Shown piece after piece: positions 1 to 6,247 of a DNA stretch of 6,247 nt. Origin of the DNA: Gammaproteobacteria bacterium. Its GTDB lineage: Bacteria > Pseudomonadota > Gammaproteobacteria > Enterobacterales > Kangiellaceae. The stretch covers positions 47,088 to 53,334 of the forward strand of contig NVTT01000005.1 in the NCBI GenBank assembly GCA_002401655.1. The letters are read 5' to 3'. Within the stretch, counting starts at the first letter, position 1, and every line of letters starts with the position of its first letter. The notes beneath the pieces were generated by a model. The model had not been told where the DNA came from. It saw only the letters and a list, made by a program, of their open reading frames with translations, and did no database searches. The position numbers and the translations under genes were made by a program.

Positions 1-129
1 CAATCAAATAATAGATAATGCCATTTCTGCAAAACGTTGGGATCTCCCCTTCTCTCCTGTTCTTTTTGCATTTAGAATTTGCGTAGCTTCGTTTACATTC
101 AAGCTATTACAAGTAAGGGTCTCTAATAG

Positions 130-146
130 TTTATTTATCAAATAAA
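130..146. repeat. Perfect 7-bp inverted repeat in the astB leader
   Basis: TTTATTT (130-136) and AAATAAA (140-146) are exact reverse complements separated by three bases (ATC). The repeat ends 20 bases before the preferred astB start and just before the Shine-Dalgarno sequence. A short AT-only palindrome here could be an operator or simply reflect AT-rich sequence. It does not match the ArgR box consensus well, so no regulator is assigned. Confidence 0.4.
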
Positions 147-153
147 TGACATT

Positions 154-158
154 AAGGA
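154..158 (+). promoter_or_regulatory. Ribosome binding site that decides the astB start
   Basis: AAGGA lies 8 bases before the ATG at 167, a good Shine-Dalgarno spacing. The in-frame ATG at 146, seven codons earlier, has only AT-rich sequence (TTATCAAATAA) before it and no Shine-Dalgarno. This favours 167 as the true start. Confidence 0.7.
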
Positions 159-166
159 ATTCTCTC

Positions 167-1528
167 ATGAATCAAACAACAAATTCTAATCAAGTTTTTG
201 AAGTCAACTTTGACGGCCTAGTTGGTCCAACACACAATTATGCTGGTCTTTCCGTTGGCAATGTCGCTTCATTAAAAAACGCTGACCAAGCTTCCAATCC
301 CAAACAAGGCGCTCTACAAGGTCTTGCTAAGATGAAAGCTTTGTCTGATATGGGCTTAAAACAAGCTGTTTTGCCCCCATTAGAAAGACCAGATGTTCAT
401 GTTTTACGACAATTAGGCTTTAGTGGTAGCGATGAACAAGTGATTACAAGAGCCGCTAGTGAGGCGCCATCTATATTTGCCGCAACTTGTTCAGCATCTA
501 GTATGTGGACAGCTAATGCCTGTACTATTTCACCCAGTGCTGATACTCAGGATAATAAGGTTCACTTTACCGCGGCTAATTTATCCAACAAATTCCACCG
601 CTCAATAGAAGCACCAACCACTTCACGAATTTTAGAAGCCATATTTACTGATAGCGATCATTTTTCTCATCATGAAGCACTTCCGATGGGCGATCATTTT
701 GGTGACGAAGGCGCCGCTAACCATACTCGATTTTGCCCGTCCTATGGAGAACAAGGCGTGGAGTTTTTTGTTTTCGGTAAACATGCTTTTGATAGTAGCA
801 AACCCTTTCCGAAGAAATATCCTGCTCGGCAAACGTTTGAAGCTTCGCAAGCCATCGCTAGATTGCATCAGTTAAATGGCAATAAAACCGTTTTTGCACA
901 ACAAAACCCGAATGTCATTGATTCCGGCGTATTTCACAATGATGTTATTGCCGTTGGTAACCAAAATTGTTTGTTTTATCACGAATTAGCTTTTTTAAAT
1001 TCAGAGCAAGTCATCAAAGACTTACAAAAAGCCTACGGTGATGAGCCAATGCATTTTATTAAAGTCCCTGAAAGTGAGGTAAGTTTGAACGATGCAGTAC
1101 ATACTTATCTCTTTAATAGCCAGTTGGTAACGTTATCTGATGGATCTATGGCAATTATTGCCCCGGGCGAATGCAGAGAAAATCAAGCGGTTAAATCCTA
1201 TTTAGATACAGTCATCGCTGGTGATAATCCAATTAGTAGGGTTGAAATTTACGATGTGAAACAAAGTATGCAAAATGGTGGTGGTCCGGCGTGTTTAAGG
1301 CAACGAATAGTACTTAGCGAAAGTGAAATTAGTGCCAGCAACTCTGCGGTATATATGAATGACACATTATTCCAAACGCTTAACCAATGGGTAGAAAAGC
1401 ATTATCGAGACTCTTTGGTTGAGAAGGATTTAGCCGATCCAAACCTATTAATTGAATCAAGAACAGCCTTAGATGAATTAACTCAAATTCTTGATTTAGG
1501 CTCGGTTTATCCATTTCAATTAGATTAG
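167..1528 (+). CDS. astB: N-succinylarginine dihydrolase AstB
   Basis: This cytoplasmic enzyme is the second step of the arginine succinyltransferase (AST) pathway: N2-succinylarginine plus two waters gives N2-succinylornithine, two ammonia and CO2. The 453-residue product closely matches my recollection of E. coli AstB (447 residues) over its full length: [15 protein letters not shown] near the N-terminus, [53 protein letters not shown] and the LGSVYPFQ ending. The catalytic residues are Glu181 (in GDEGAANH), His257 (in VFHNDV) and Cys376 (in GGPACLR), corresponding to the Glu174/His248/Cys365 set of E. coli. The start at 167 is preferred over the ATG at 146 because of its Shine-Dalgarno. 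None of astA, astC, astD or astE is visible; the next gene is a diguanylate cyclase. No frameshift or missing key residue is seen. The identification is firm; only the start is open. Confidence 0.96.
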   Translation: MNQTTNSNQVFEVNFDGLVGPTHNYAGLSVGNVASLKNADQASNPKQGALQGLAKMKALSDMGLKQAVLPPLERPDVHVLRQLGFSGSDEQVITRAASEAPSIFAATCSASSMWTANACTISPSADTQDNKVHFTAANLSNKFHRSIEAPTTSRILEAIFTDSDHFSHHEALPMGDHFGDEGAANHTRFCPSYGEQGVEFFVFGKHAFDSSKPFPKKYPARQTFEASQAIARLHQLNGNKTVFAQQNPNVIDSGVFHNDVIAVGNQNCLFYHELAFLNSEQVIKDLQKAYGDEPMHFIKVPESEVSLNDAVHTYLFNSQLVTLSDGSMAIIAPGECRENQAVKSYLDTVIAGDNPISRVEIYDVKQSMQNGGGPACLRQRIVLSESEISASNSAVYMNDTLFQTLNQWVEKHYRDSLVEKDLADPNLLIESRTALDELTQILDLGSVYPFQLD

Positions 1529-1549
1529 CCGTTGCATTTAATATAGACT

Positions 1550-1573
1550 GGGAGCTATTCAGAGATAGCTTCC
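1550..1573. repeat. 9-bp hairpin between astB and the diguanylate cyclase gene
   Basis: GGGAGCTAT (1550-1558) pairs with ATAGCTTCC (1565-1573), with one G-U wobble and a 6-base loop (TCAGAG). It starts 21 bases after the astB stop. On the plus strand it is followed by T and then an A-run, not a T-run, so it lacks the tail of an intrinsic terminator. It could protect the astB mRNA 3' end, act as a weak terminator, or be an operator. Function is unknown. Confidence 0.45.
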
Positions 1574-1609
1574 TAAAAAATAACAATAAAAGGTCGATTA
1601 CAGCATTCT

Positions 1610-3037
1610 ATGGAAAAGCCTAATGAATCGTTCTGTCAGCTAAAACATCAAGTTTTTATCTATATATCTCTGCTTTTTATATCGCTAACTGTGCATAGCG
1701 AATTAAATGAAGAACCAAGCGTAACCTCTCAAATATTAACTGTAGAAGAACGTAACTATATTGCGACTAGAAGCTTCACCGTTTGTAGCGTAGCTCAGGC
1801 AGCTGGTTCTGAAGCCAGTATTGATTTAGTTAAATTGATAACAACATCATTAAATATGAATTTACACGCGACTCCGCCGATTTCATGGCAGGAAGGTTTA
1901 ACTGGCCTCAAAAACAAGACCTGCGATATATTACCTTGGGCTACATACACGATAGAAAGAAATCGTCGAATGAATTTTACAACACCCTACGCGCGTATTA
2001 TTAGAGTGATTGTTACTCGTCAAGAGCGAGCATATGTATCAGATATTTCGAATTTTGAAGATGAATTATTTGTCACAGAAAGTAATAATCAAATATTAGA
2101 TAATTTGCACAAAGCTTATCCAAGATTAAAAACGATTCAATCAGATTTAACTGCTACGGCATTAGAATTAGTTTTGGAGGGTAAAGCATTCGCAAGCATT
2201 GCATCGCTTTATTCGGTCGCGAACCTTTTTAATAATAGAGAATTTGGTGAGCTTAAAATCTCTGGTCGCTTACCTCCAGAATTTGACGATGTAGTTTCAT
2301 TAGCCAGTCGTAAAAATGATGCTATGTTAAATGCAATTCTAGAAAAAGCGGTTCGCATGACCAATCCTAAGCAGATTGCAAACTTTATGAGTCAAGGAGC
2401 TATTCTGAAAATTGAACCTGAAATAGATTATCAACGGATCTGGATAGTTGCAATTTTAATTGTAATCGTTTTCATTCTTCTGCTCTGGTGGAATAGACGT
2501 TTAACGGGGCTAAACCACCAATTAGCAATAGCACATGCAGAACTTGAGTTGTTATCCATTACTGACACTTTAACCGGCAGTTATAATCGACTAAAAATCG
2601 ATCGTGCATTTGCTCAAGAAATTACTCGATGTGACCGTTACAATCATTCTTTGTCTGTTTTTATGATCGACATTGATCACTTTAAAAAGGTAAATGATCA
2701 GCATGGTCACCTTATCGGCGATAAAGTTCTTATCAAATTTGCAAATACAATCAAGGAAAATATCCGCAGTAATGACCTGCTTGGAAGGTGGGGAGGCGAA
2801 GAATTCATCGTTATTTGTACAGAAACCAATATTAAAGACGCGGAACGCGTTGCAGAAAAGCTACGTACATTAATAGAAAATACCTGCTTCGATCCATTAC
2901 AAAAAATCACCGCAAGTTTTGGTGTAACCCAATGGAAAAAGGGCGAAAGCCAAGAAACCTTGGTTTCAAAGGTCGATACAGCAATGTATCAATCACAACA
3001 GCGTGGAAGGAATAAAGTCAGTGTAATAATTGATTAG
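1610..3037 (+). CDS. Membrane diguanylate cyclase with periplasmic SBP_bac_3-type sensor domain
   Basis: The 475-residue protein likely senses a small molecule in the periplasm and makes c-di-GMP from two GTP in the cytoplasm. Residues 12-30 look like a signal peptide (hydrophobic VFIYISLLFISL, possible cleavage after VHS at 30). Residues ~45-270 resemble a family 3 solute-binding domain (LTVEERNYI, then ILPWATYTIERNRRMNFTTPY). Residues 277-294 form a transmembrane helix ending in WWNRR, followed by a short coiled linker and a GGDEF domain from ~317. The active site is GGEEF (395-399). Metal and GTP residues Asp354, Asn362, Asp371 and Glu397 keep the spacing of PleD. The inhibitory I-site RxxD is Arg386-Asp389, five residues before GGEEF. 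There is no EAL or HD-GYP domain. The Shine-Dalgarno is weak: AAAAGG ends 16-17 bases before the ATG, so initiation may be poor. No strong promoter is seen in the 81-base gap, so co-transcription with astB is possible. The ligand is unknown. Confidence 0.93.
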   Translation: MEKPNESFCQLKHQVFIYISLLFISLTVHSELNEEPSVTSQILTVEERNYIATRSFTVCSVAQAAGSEASIDLVKLITTSLNMNLHATPPISWQEGLTGLKNKTCDILPWATYTIERNRRMNFTTPYARIIRVIVTRQERAYVSDISNFEDELFVTESNNQILDNLHKAYPRLKTIQSDLTATALELVLEGKAFASIASLYSVANLFNNREFGELKISGRLPPEFDDVVSLASRKNDAMLNAILEKAVRMTNPKQIANFMSQGAILKIEPEIDYQRIWIVAILIVIVFILLLWWNRRLTGLNHQLAIAHAELELLSITDTLTGSYNRLKIDRAFAQEITRCDRYNHSLSVFMIDIDHFKKVNDQHGHLIGDKVLIKFANTIKENIRSNDLLGRWGGEEFIVICTETNIKDAERVAEKLRTLIENTCFDPLQKITASFGVTQWKKGESQETLVSKVDTAMYQSQQRGRNKVSVIID

Positions 3038-3043
3038 ACTTAT

Positions 3044-3073
3044 TTGACCATCTAAACAGCCAATCGCTATATT
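3044..3073 (+). promoter_or_regulatory. Candidate sigma-70 promoter for the symporter-peptidase unit
   Basis: TTGACC (3044-3049, five of six against TTGACA) and TATATT (3068-3073, five of six against TATAAT) are separated by 18 bases. The -35 box begins 7 bases after the stop codon of the cyclase gene. Transcription would start near 3080, giving a leader of roughly 130 bases before the symporter start. It was found by eye and is not experimentally supported. Confidence 0.55.
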
Positions 3074-3158
3074 ATCTCCCACCCTACATAACTTTTTTTA
3101 GGTTTTCTAAATATTCAACCCTAGATATTACAAAGCTATTTGCAATCTTACTCAGCAC

Positions 3159-3178
3159 CCAGTACTCTCAAGTATTGG
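3159..3178. repeat. 8-bp hairpin or imperfect palindrome in the symporter leader
   Basis: CCAGTACT (3159-3166) pairs with AGTATTGG (3171-3178) around a CTCA loop, with one G-U wobble. It lies 29 bases before the symporter ATG, inside the predicted leader, and no T-run follows. It could be an operator half-site pair or an mRNA structure affecting translation. No known binding motif is recognised. Confidence 0.4.
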
Positions 3179-3191
3179 ACTCAAATTAATC

Positions 3192-3197
3192 AAGAGA
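3192..3197 (+). promoter_or_regulatory. Ribosome binding site of the symporter gene
   Basis: AAGAGA sits 10 bases before the ATG at 3208. It is a modest purine-rich Shine-Dalgarno with slightly long spacing, but no other in-frame start nearby fits the N-terminus MNLTAKVLVGMGLGM, typical of the family. Confidence 0.5.
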
Positions 3198-3207
3198 ATA
3201 ATAAATA

Positions 3208-4542
3208 ATGAATCTTACCGCAAAAGTGCTCGTTGGTATGGGGCTCGGCATGTTTGTCGGCCTGACTTTTAATTTGGCTGACATGAACACCGCTGGAGGT
3301 TTCATCAATGAATACCTAGTTGATGGGCTATTTCATATTGTTGGAACCCTTTTTATCAACTCGCTAAAAATGCTAGTGGTTCCTTTAGTCTTATTTTCTT
3401 TAATCTGTGGTGTTTGCGGTATTGGCGATATTAAACTTTTAGGTCGAATTGGTACAAAATCTTTCGCTTTGTACATGCTAACTACCGCAGTCGCTATTGC
3501 AACAGCGATTGCCATTGCAGCAAGTCTGGGAATAGGAAAAGGCATGGAAATTCCTACCGACGCCGTTTTTAGTGCGAAAGAAGCACCGCCTTTATCTCAA
3601 GTTTTAATCGATATCATACCAACGAACCCAATCCAAGCAATGGCTAGCGGTGAAATGTTATCTATTATTTTCTTTGCCATGTTAGTCGGGATCAGCATTT
3701 TGTTGGTCGGCAAAAAAGCAAAAGGACTAGTAGAAACTGTTGAATTGATGAATGAAGTGATGATGAAGATGGTTGGTATCATCATGTCTCTTGCCCCATA
3801 CGCCGTCTTTTGTTTATTAGCGAAAGCCATGGCGAACCTTGGAATGGACTTATTGTTTGCCCTAGGTTGGTACGTGAGCGTAGTTATTGGCGCGTTATTA
3901 TTCCATTTGCTGATTACGCTTCAAGGAACATTAATGATTTTTTCCGGATTAAGTCCGATTAAATTTTTGAAGAAGATGCGTAATGCACAAGTGTTTGCCT
4001 TTAGTACCTCTAGTTCAAATGCAACCATTCCGGTGACATTGCGTACCGTCACTGATCGACTCGGCGTTAATAATTCTGTTGCTTCATTTACCGTTCCTTT
4101 TGGCGCGACCATTAATATGGATGGAACGGCGATCATGCAAGGTGTTGCAACGGTATTTATCGCCAATGTGTACGGCGTTGATCTCGGTATATCTGGTTAT
4201 CTCACGGTAATATTAATGTCAGTACTAGCATCGGTAGGAACTGCAGGCGTTCCCGGCGTTGGTTTAATTATGTTGTCAATGGTGTTTTCTCAAGTTGGCC
4301 TACCAATGGAGGGCATTGGCCTTATTCTCGGTGTAGATAGAATTTTAGATATGATGAGAACTTCTGTTAATGTTACCGGCGATGCTGTCGTGTCAGTCAT
4401 TGTGTCAAAGAGCGAAGGAAAATTTAATGAAGATATTTTTAACGATCCTGACGCGGGTTTGATTGACGAAAGTGAAACTCAGATAGATGTCAATGATGAA
4501 AAAGAATTAGCCGAGGCTGTTACCAGCACAGCAAATAGTTAA
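3208..4542 (+). CDS. Dicarboxylate/amino acid:cation symporter (DAACS, Glt/EAAT-like)
   Basis: This 444-residue inner-membrane carrier probably imports glutamate, aspartate or a C4-dicarboxylate together with sodium or protons. The family is clear: hydrophobic helices throughout, the serine-rich re-entrant loop HP1 (STSSSNATIPVT, 266-277), NMDGTA in TM7 (303-308), GTAGVPG in HP2, and the TM8 signature DRILDMMRTSVNVTGD (377-392). Asp381, Arg384, Thr385, Asn388 and Asp392 align with GltPh Asp394, Arg397, Thr398, Asn401 and Asp405. The arginine at 384 is the one that binds the substrate side-chain carboxylate in acidic-amino-acid carriers. The TM8 pattern differs from that of DctA/GltP as I recall it, so those symbols are not used. 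The C-terminal ~40 residues are an acidic, Asp/Glu-rich cytoplasmic tail. The gene is 4 bases from the peptidase gene downstream, indicating one operon. Exact substrate and coupling ion cannot be read from the sequence. Confidence 0.94.
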   Translation: MNLTAKVLVGMGLGMFVGLTFNLADMNTAGGFINEYLVDGLFHIVGTLFINSLKMLVVPLVLFSLICGVCGIGDIKLLGRIGTKSFALYMLTTAVAIATAIAIAASLGIGKGMEIPTDAVFSAKEAPPLSQVLIDIIPTNPIQAMASGEMLSIIFFAMLVGISILLVGKKAKGLVETVELMNEVMMKMVGIIMSLAPYAVFCLLAKAMANLGMDLLFALGWYVSVVIGALLFHLLITLQGTLMIFSGLSPIKFLKKMRNAQVFAFSTSSSNATIPVTLRTVTDRLGVNNSVASFTVPFGATINMDGTAIMQGVATVFIANVYGVDLGISGYLTVILMSVLASVGTAGVPGVGLIMLSMVFSQVGLPMEGIGLILGVDRILDMMRTSVNVTGDAVVSVIVSKSEGKFNEDIFNDPDAGLIDESETQIDVNDEKELAEAVTSTANS

Positions 4543-4546
4543 CAGT

Positions 4547-5932
4547 ATGTTTGGAAATCTGTTTAGCTTGAATTTCAAAACCTCAGGCCTTATATGTTTG
4601 TTAGTAATAAATGTTAATTTTGTACAAGCTGAAATTAACCTTGAGCAAATTAAAACAGATATTGAAACTCTTGCATCTGACCAGATGCAAGGACGTAAAG
4701 TTTTCACCCCCGCTATAGACAAAGCCGCTGATTATATTGCGCAGCGTTTTGAACAGATAGGTTTAGAGCATTTGTCGGGGCTTTCTTCATTTAAGCAAAC
4801 CTTTTCTATTTATCAAGTTTCTCCTGAGTCAGCATCAATTGTAATTAATGGTGAAAAAGTCGAAGGTAAAAAGATTGCTTCACTAACTTTCCATAAAAGT
4901 CGTTCATGGAATAAACCAGAAGATTTCAACATCAAATTTATTTCAGAAAATGATGACTTTAGAAAAAGCATTCGTGAAATTAATCAAGGTAATAACGATA
5001 CACTTGTTTTGATCAACCCAACGCATAAAGCGATTTTTGCTCGCTATCAATCTTTTTTTTCAAGACCAAAAAATCGACTTAAAATAGATACTGGCCCATC
5101 ATTAGTCTTGGTCATCAAATCGGCTATTGAATTAAAAACAGTGGAAATAGAATTAACTACCAATGCAATTAAAAAGTCATTAGCTAATGTTGTCGGCGTG
5201 TTAAAAGCACCAAGCCTAAAAGATATTTCAATGAAAAATGAAAATATTATTTTTTCGGCACATTATGATCATCTAGGAGTTAAAGAATCAGATACCTCTA
5301 AAGTTGATACAAAAACAGTCACTGACATTAAAGAAATTGATTTTATTTTTAACGGTGCTGATGATGATGCATCTGGGACTACTGCGGTAATAGCATTGGC
5401 AGAACATTACGCTATACAGAACAAAAGAAAACGCGATCTTATTTTTGTTGCTTTTACTGCGGAGGAAATTGGCGGATTTGGCTCTCAATATTTCTCAAAA
5501 CAAATTAATTCAGATAATATTGTAGCAATGATTAATATTGAAATGATAGGTAAGCCATCTAAATTTGGTGCAGGAGAATTTTGGATGACTGGATTTGAAC
5601 GCTCTGATCTTGCTCAAATCATTAATACAAAATTAGAAAAAATGGGTGCTCAAATGTATCAAGACCCCTACCCTAAACAGAATCTCTTTTATCGCTCTGA
5701 CAACGCAACTCTTGCTCGTTTAGGTGTTCCTGCTCATAGTTTTTCAACCGATGAAATAGATAAAGACCCTCACTATCATAAAGCCAGTGATGAAGTGAAA
5801 ACGCTCGATATAAAATCGATGACAGAAGTTATTAAGAAGTTGAGTATCGCGATCGAACCATTGGTTATGGGTAAGGCAAAACCAACAAGATTGGATACGA
5901 CTAAAGTTCGAAAGAAAGGCAACTTCTTTTAG
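4547..5932 (+). CDS. Secreted M28-family zinc metallopeptidase
   Basis: The 461-residue product is probably an exported aminopeptidase-like enzyme with two zinc ions, acting in the periplasm or outside. Residues 1-28 look like a signal peptide with possible cleavage after VQA; there is no lipobox. The catalytic domain carries all expected M28 residues: His239 (SAHYDHLG), bridging Asp273 (GADDDASG), general base Glu306 and ligand Glu307 (FTAEEIGGFGS), Glu332 (NIEMIG, where well-known members have Asp), and His411 (HYHKASDE). Residues ~75-225 are poorly conserved to my eye and may be a PA-like insert or a lineage-specific domain. The start is 4 bases after the symporter stop with no Shine-Dalgarno, so translation may be coupled to that gene. 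An in-frame TTG at 4568 is an alternative giving a shorter signal peptide. Sampled GC is lower than in its neighbours. Substrate is unknown: it could be an aminopeptidase, carboxypeptidase or dipeptidase of the family. Confidence 0.92.
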   Translation: MFGNLFSLNFKTSGLICLLVINVNFVQAEINLEQIKTDIETLASDQMQGRKVFTPAIDKAADYIAQRFEQIGLEHLSGLSSFKQTFSIYQVSPESASIVINGEKVEGKKIASLTFHKSRSWNKPEDFNIKFISENDDFRKSIREINQGNNDTLVLINPTHKAIFARYQSFFSRPKNRLKIDTGPSLVLVIKSAIELKTVEIELTTNAIKKSLANVVGVLKAPSLKDISMKNENIIFSAHYDHLGVKESDTSKVDTKTVTDIKEIDFIFNGADDDASGTTAVIALAEHYAIQNKRKRDLIFVAFTAEEIGGFGSQYFSKQINSDNIVAMINIEMIGKPSKFGAGEFWMTGFERSDLAQIINTKLEKMGAQMYQDPYPKQNLFYRSDNATLARLGVPAHSFSTDEIDKDPHYHKASDEVKTLDIKSMTEVIKKLSIAIEPLVMGKAKPTRLDTTKVRKKGNFF

Positions 5933-5971
5933 TACCGAGTATTTCAGAACTACCTATTTAAGACAATCGAT

Positions 5972-6247
5972 TTAAGAAGACTTACGCATTAAATATACTG
6001 CGACTCCAGCAAAAATGAGCAATGGTGTAACCGCACCAAAAAATGGTGAAACCCCATATAGTAAACTAATCGGCCCAAAAGATTGTTTTACCAAATGAAA
6101 ACCAAAACCTAACATAACTCCGGTTAAAATCCTTGCCCCCATAGAAACATCTCTCATAGGTCCAAAAACAAAACTAGCAGCTAATATCATCATTACCGCA
6201 ATTGAAAATGGCATCATTATTTTTTGCCAAAAAGCTAAAGTCACTTC
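5972..6247 (-). CDS. lptG: LPS export permease subunit LptG, C-terminal part
   Basis: The reading frame is open to the right edge, so the N-terminal ~270 residues lie outside the window. The GTG codon at 6244 is internal and not the true start. LptG pairs with LptF and the ATPase LptB in the inner membrane to extract lipopolysaccharide and send it to LptC. The visible ~91 residues match my memory of the E. coli LptG end: FWQKIMMPFSIAVMM, AASFVFGPMRDVSMGARILTG, FGPISLLYGVSPFFGA and a final short basic tail (MRKSS). They hold the last three membrane helices of the six in the family. The gene converges on the peptidase gene with 39 bases between stops and no clear terminator hairpin. In related bacteria lptF lies just upstream, which here would be off the right edge. 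Confidence 0.92.
   Translation of the reverse strand, partial: EVTLAFWQKIMMPFSIAVMMILAASFVFGPMRDVSMGARILTGVMLGFGFHLVKQSFGPISLLYGVSPFFGAVTPLLIFAGVAVYLMRKSS

Noticed and set aside
1..71. Minus-strand frame from an ATG at 71 running off the left edge (about 23 codons, MQKEQERRGDPNVLQ...)
   Set aside because: It has no Shine-Dalgarno, is too short to judge, and other frames are also open here. It could be the start of a divergent gene, but there is not enough sequence to support it.
73..78. TAGAAT as a -10 box for astB
   Set aside because: No acceptable -35 sequence lies 16-18 bases upstream, so the astB promoter could not be placed.
65..83. Possible ArgR box upstream of astB (TTTGCATTTAGAATTTGC)
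   Set aside because: The left half resembles an ARG box but the right half does not match the inverted half-site, and no tandem second box is seen.
2..145. Plus-strand frame open from the left edge to the TAA at 143-145 (about 47 codons)
   Set aside because: The peptide resembles no family I know, and the composition looks like intergenic sequence. A chance open frame is more likely than the end of an upstream gene.
632..868. Minus-strand open frame inside astB, and similar antisense frames in the symporter and peptidase genes
   Set aside because: They are complements of well-conserved genes, show no family motifs and have no convincing start signals.
672..875. Second plus-strand frame inside astB
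   Set aside because: It overlaps the conserved Glu181 region of AstB in another frame and has no recognisable protein features.
3093..3099. Seven-T run as an intrinsic terminator of the cyclase gene
   Set aside because: No GC-rich stem directly precedes it.
1..6247. tRNA, rRNA, CRISPR array, insertion sequence, phage or defence genes
   Set aside because: No cloverleaf, no regularly spaced repeats, no terminal inverted repeats with a transposase and no such protein families were seen on either strand.

Overview
The window reads as a stretch of chromosome from an AT-rich Gram-negative gammaproteobacterium, probably marine or otherwise heterotrophic on peptides and amino acids. The indicators are an AstB of the proteobacterial arginine succinyltransferase (AST) pathway, the C-terminal part of LptG (lipopolysaccharide export, so an LPS outer membrane), a membrane diguanylate cyclase with a periplasmic solute-binding domain, and an overall GC content near 40% by hand-counted samples. 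I cannot fix the genus from sequence alone. A Kangiella/Alteromonadales-like bacterium is a guess.

Layout, left to right. Positions 1-145 are non-coding as far as I can see and hold the leader of astB, with a perfect 7-bp inverted repeat just before the chosen start. astB (167-1528, +) encodes N-succinylarginine dihydrolase with its catalytic Glu, His and Cys in place. After an 81-base gap with a 9-bp hairpin comes a 475-residue diguanylate cyclase (1610-3037, +): signal peptide, SBP_bac_3-type periplasmic domain, one transmembrane helix, short coiled linker, and an intact GGEEF domain with an RxxD inhibitory site. A 170-base gap holds a good sigma-70 promoter candidate just after that stop codon, plus a second hairpin. 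It leads into a two-gene unit: a dicarboxylate/amino acid:cation symporter (3208-4542, +) and, 4 bases later, a secreted M28-family zinc peptidase (4547-5932, +). On the minus strand, converging on the peptidase with a 39-base gap, is the C-terminal part of lptG (5972 to the right edge), whose N-terminus lies outside the window.

Functionally, four of the five genes fit a theme of amino-acid and peptide use. The exported peptidase could release amino acids, the symporter could import acidic amino acids or dicarboxylates, AstB degrades arginine toward glutamate and succinate, and the cyclase could turn a periplasmic small-molecule signal into c-di-GMP. That link rests on adjacency and family knowledge and is not demonstrated here. 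LptG is a housekeeping gene of a separate unit. I see no mobile element, CRISPR array, RNA gene, phage gene or defence cassette, and no clearly new system. The observations offered are small regulatory structures, a composition dip in the peptidase gene, and details of active and binding sites.
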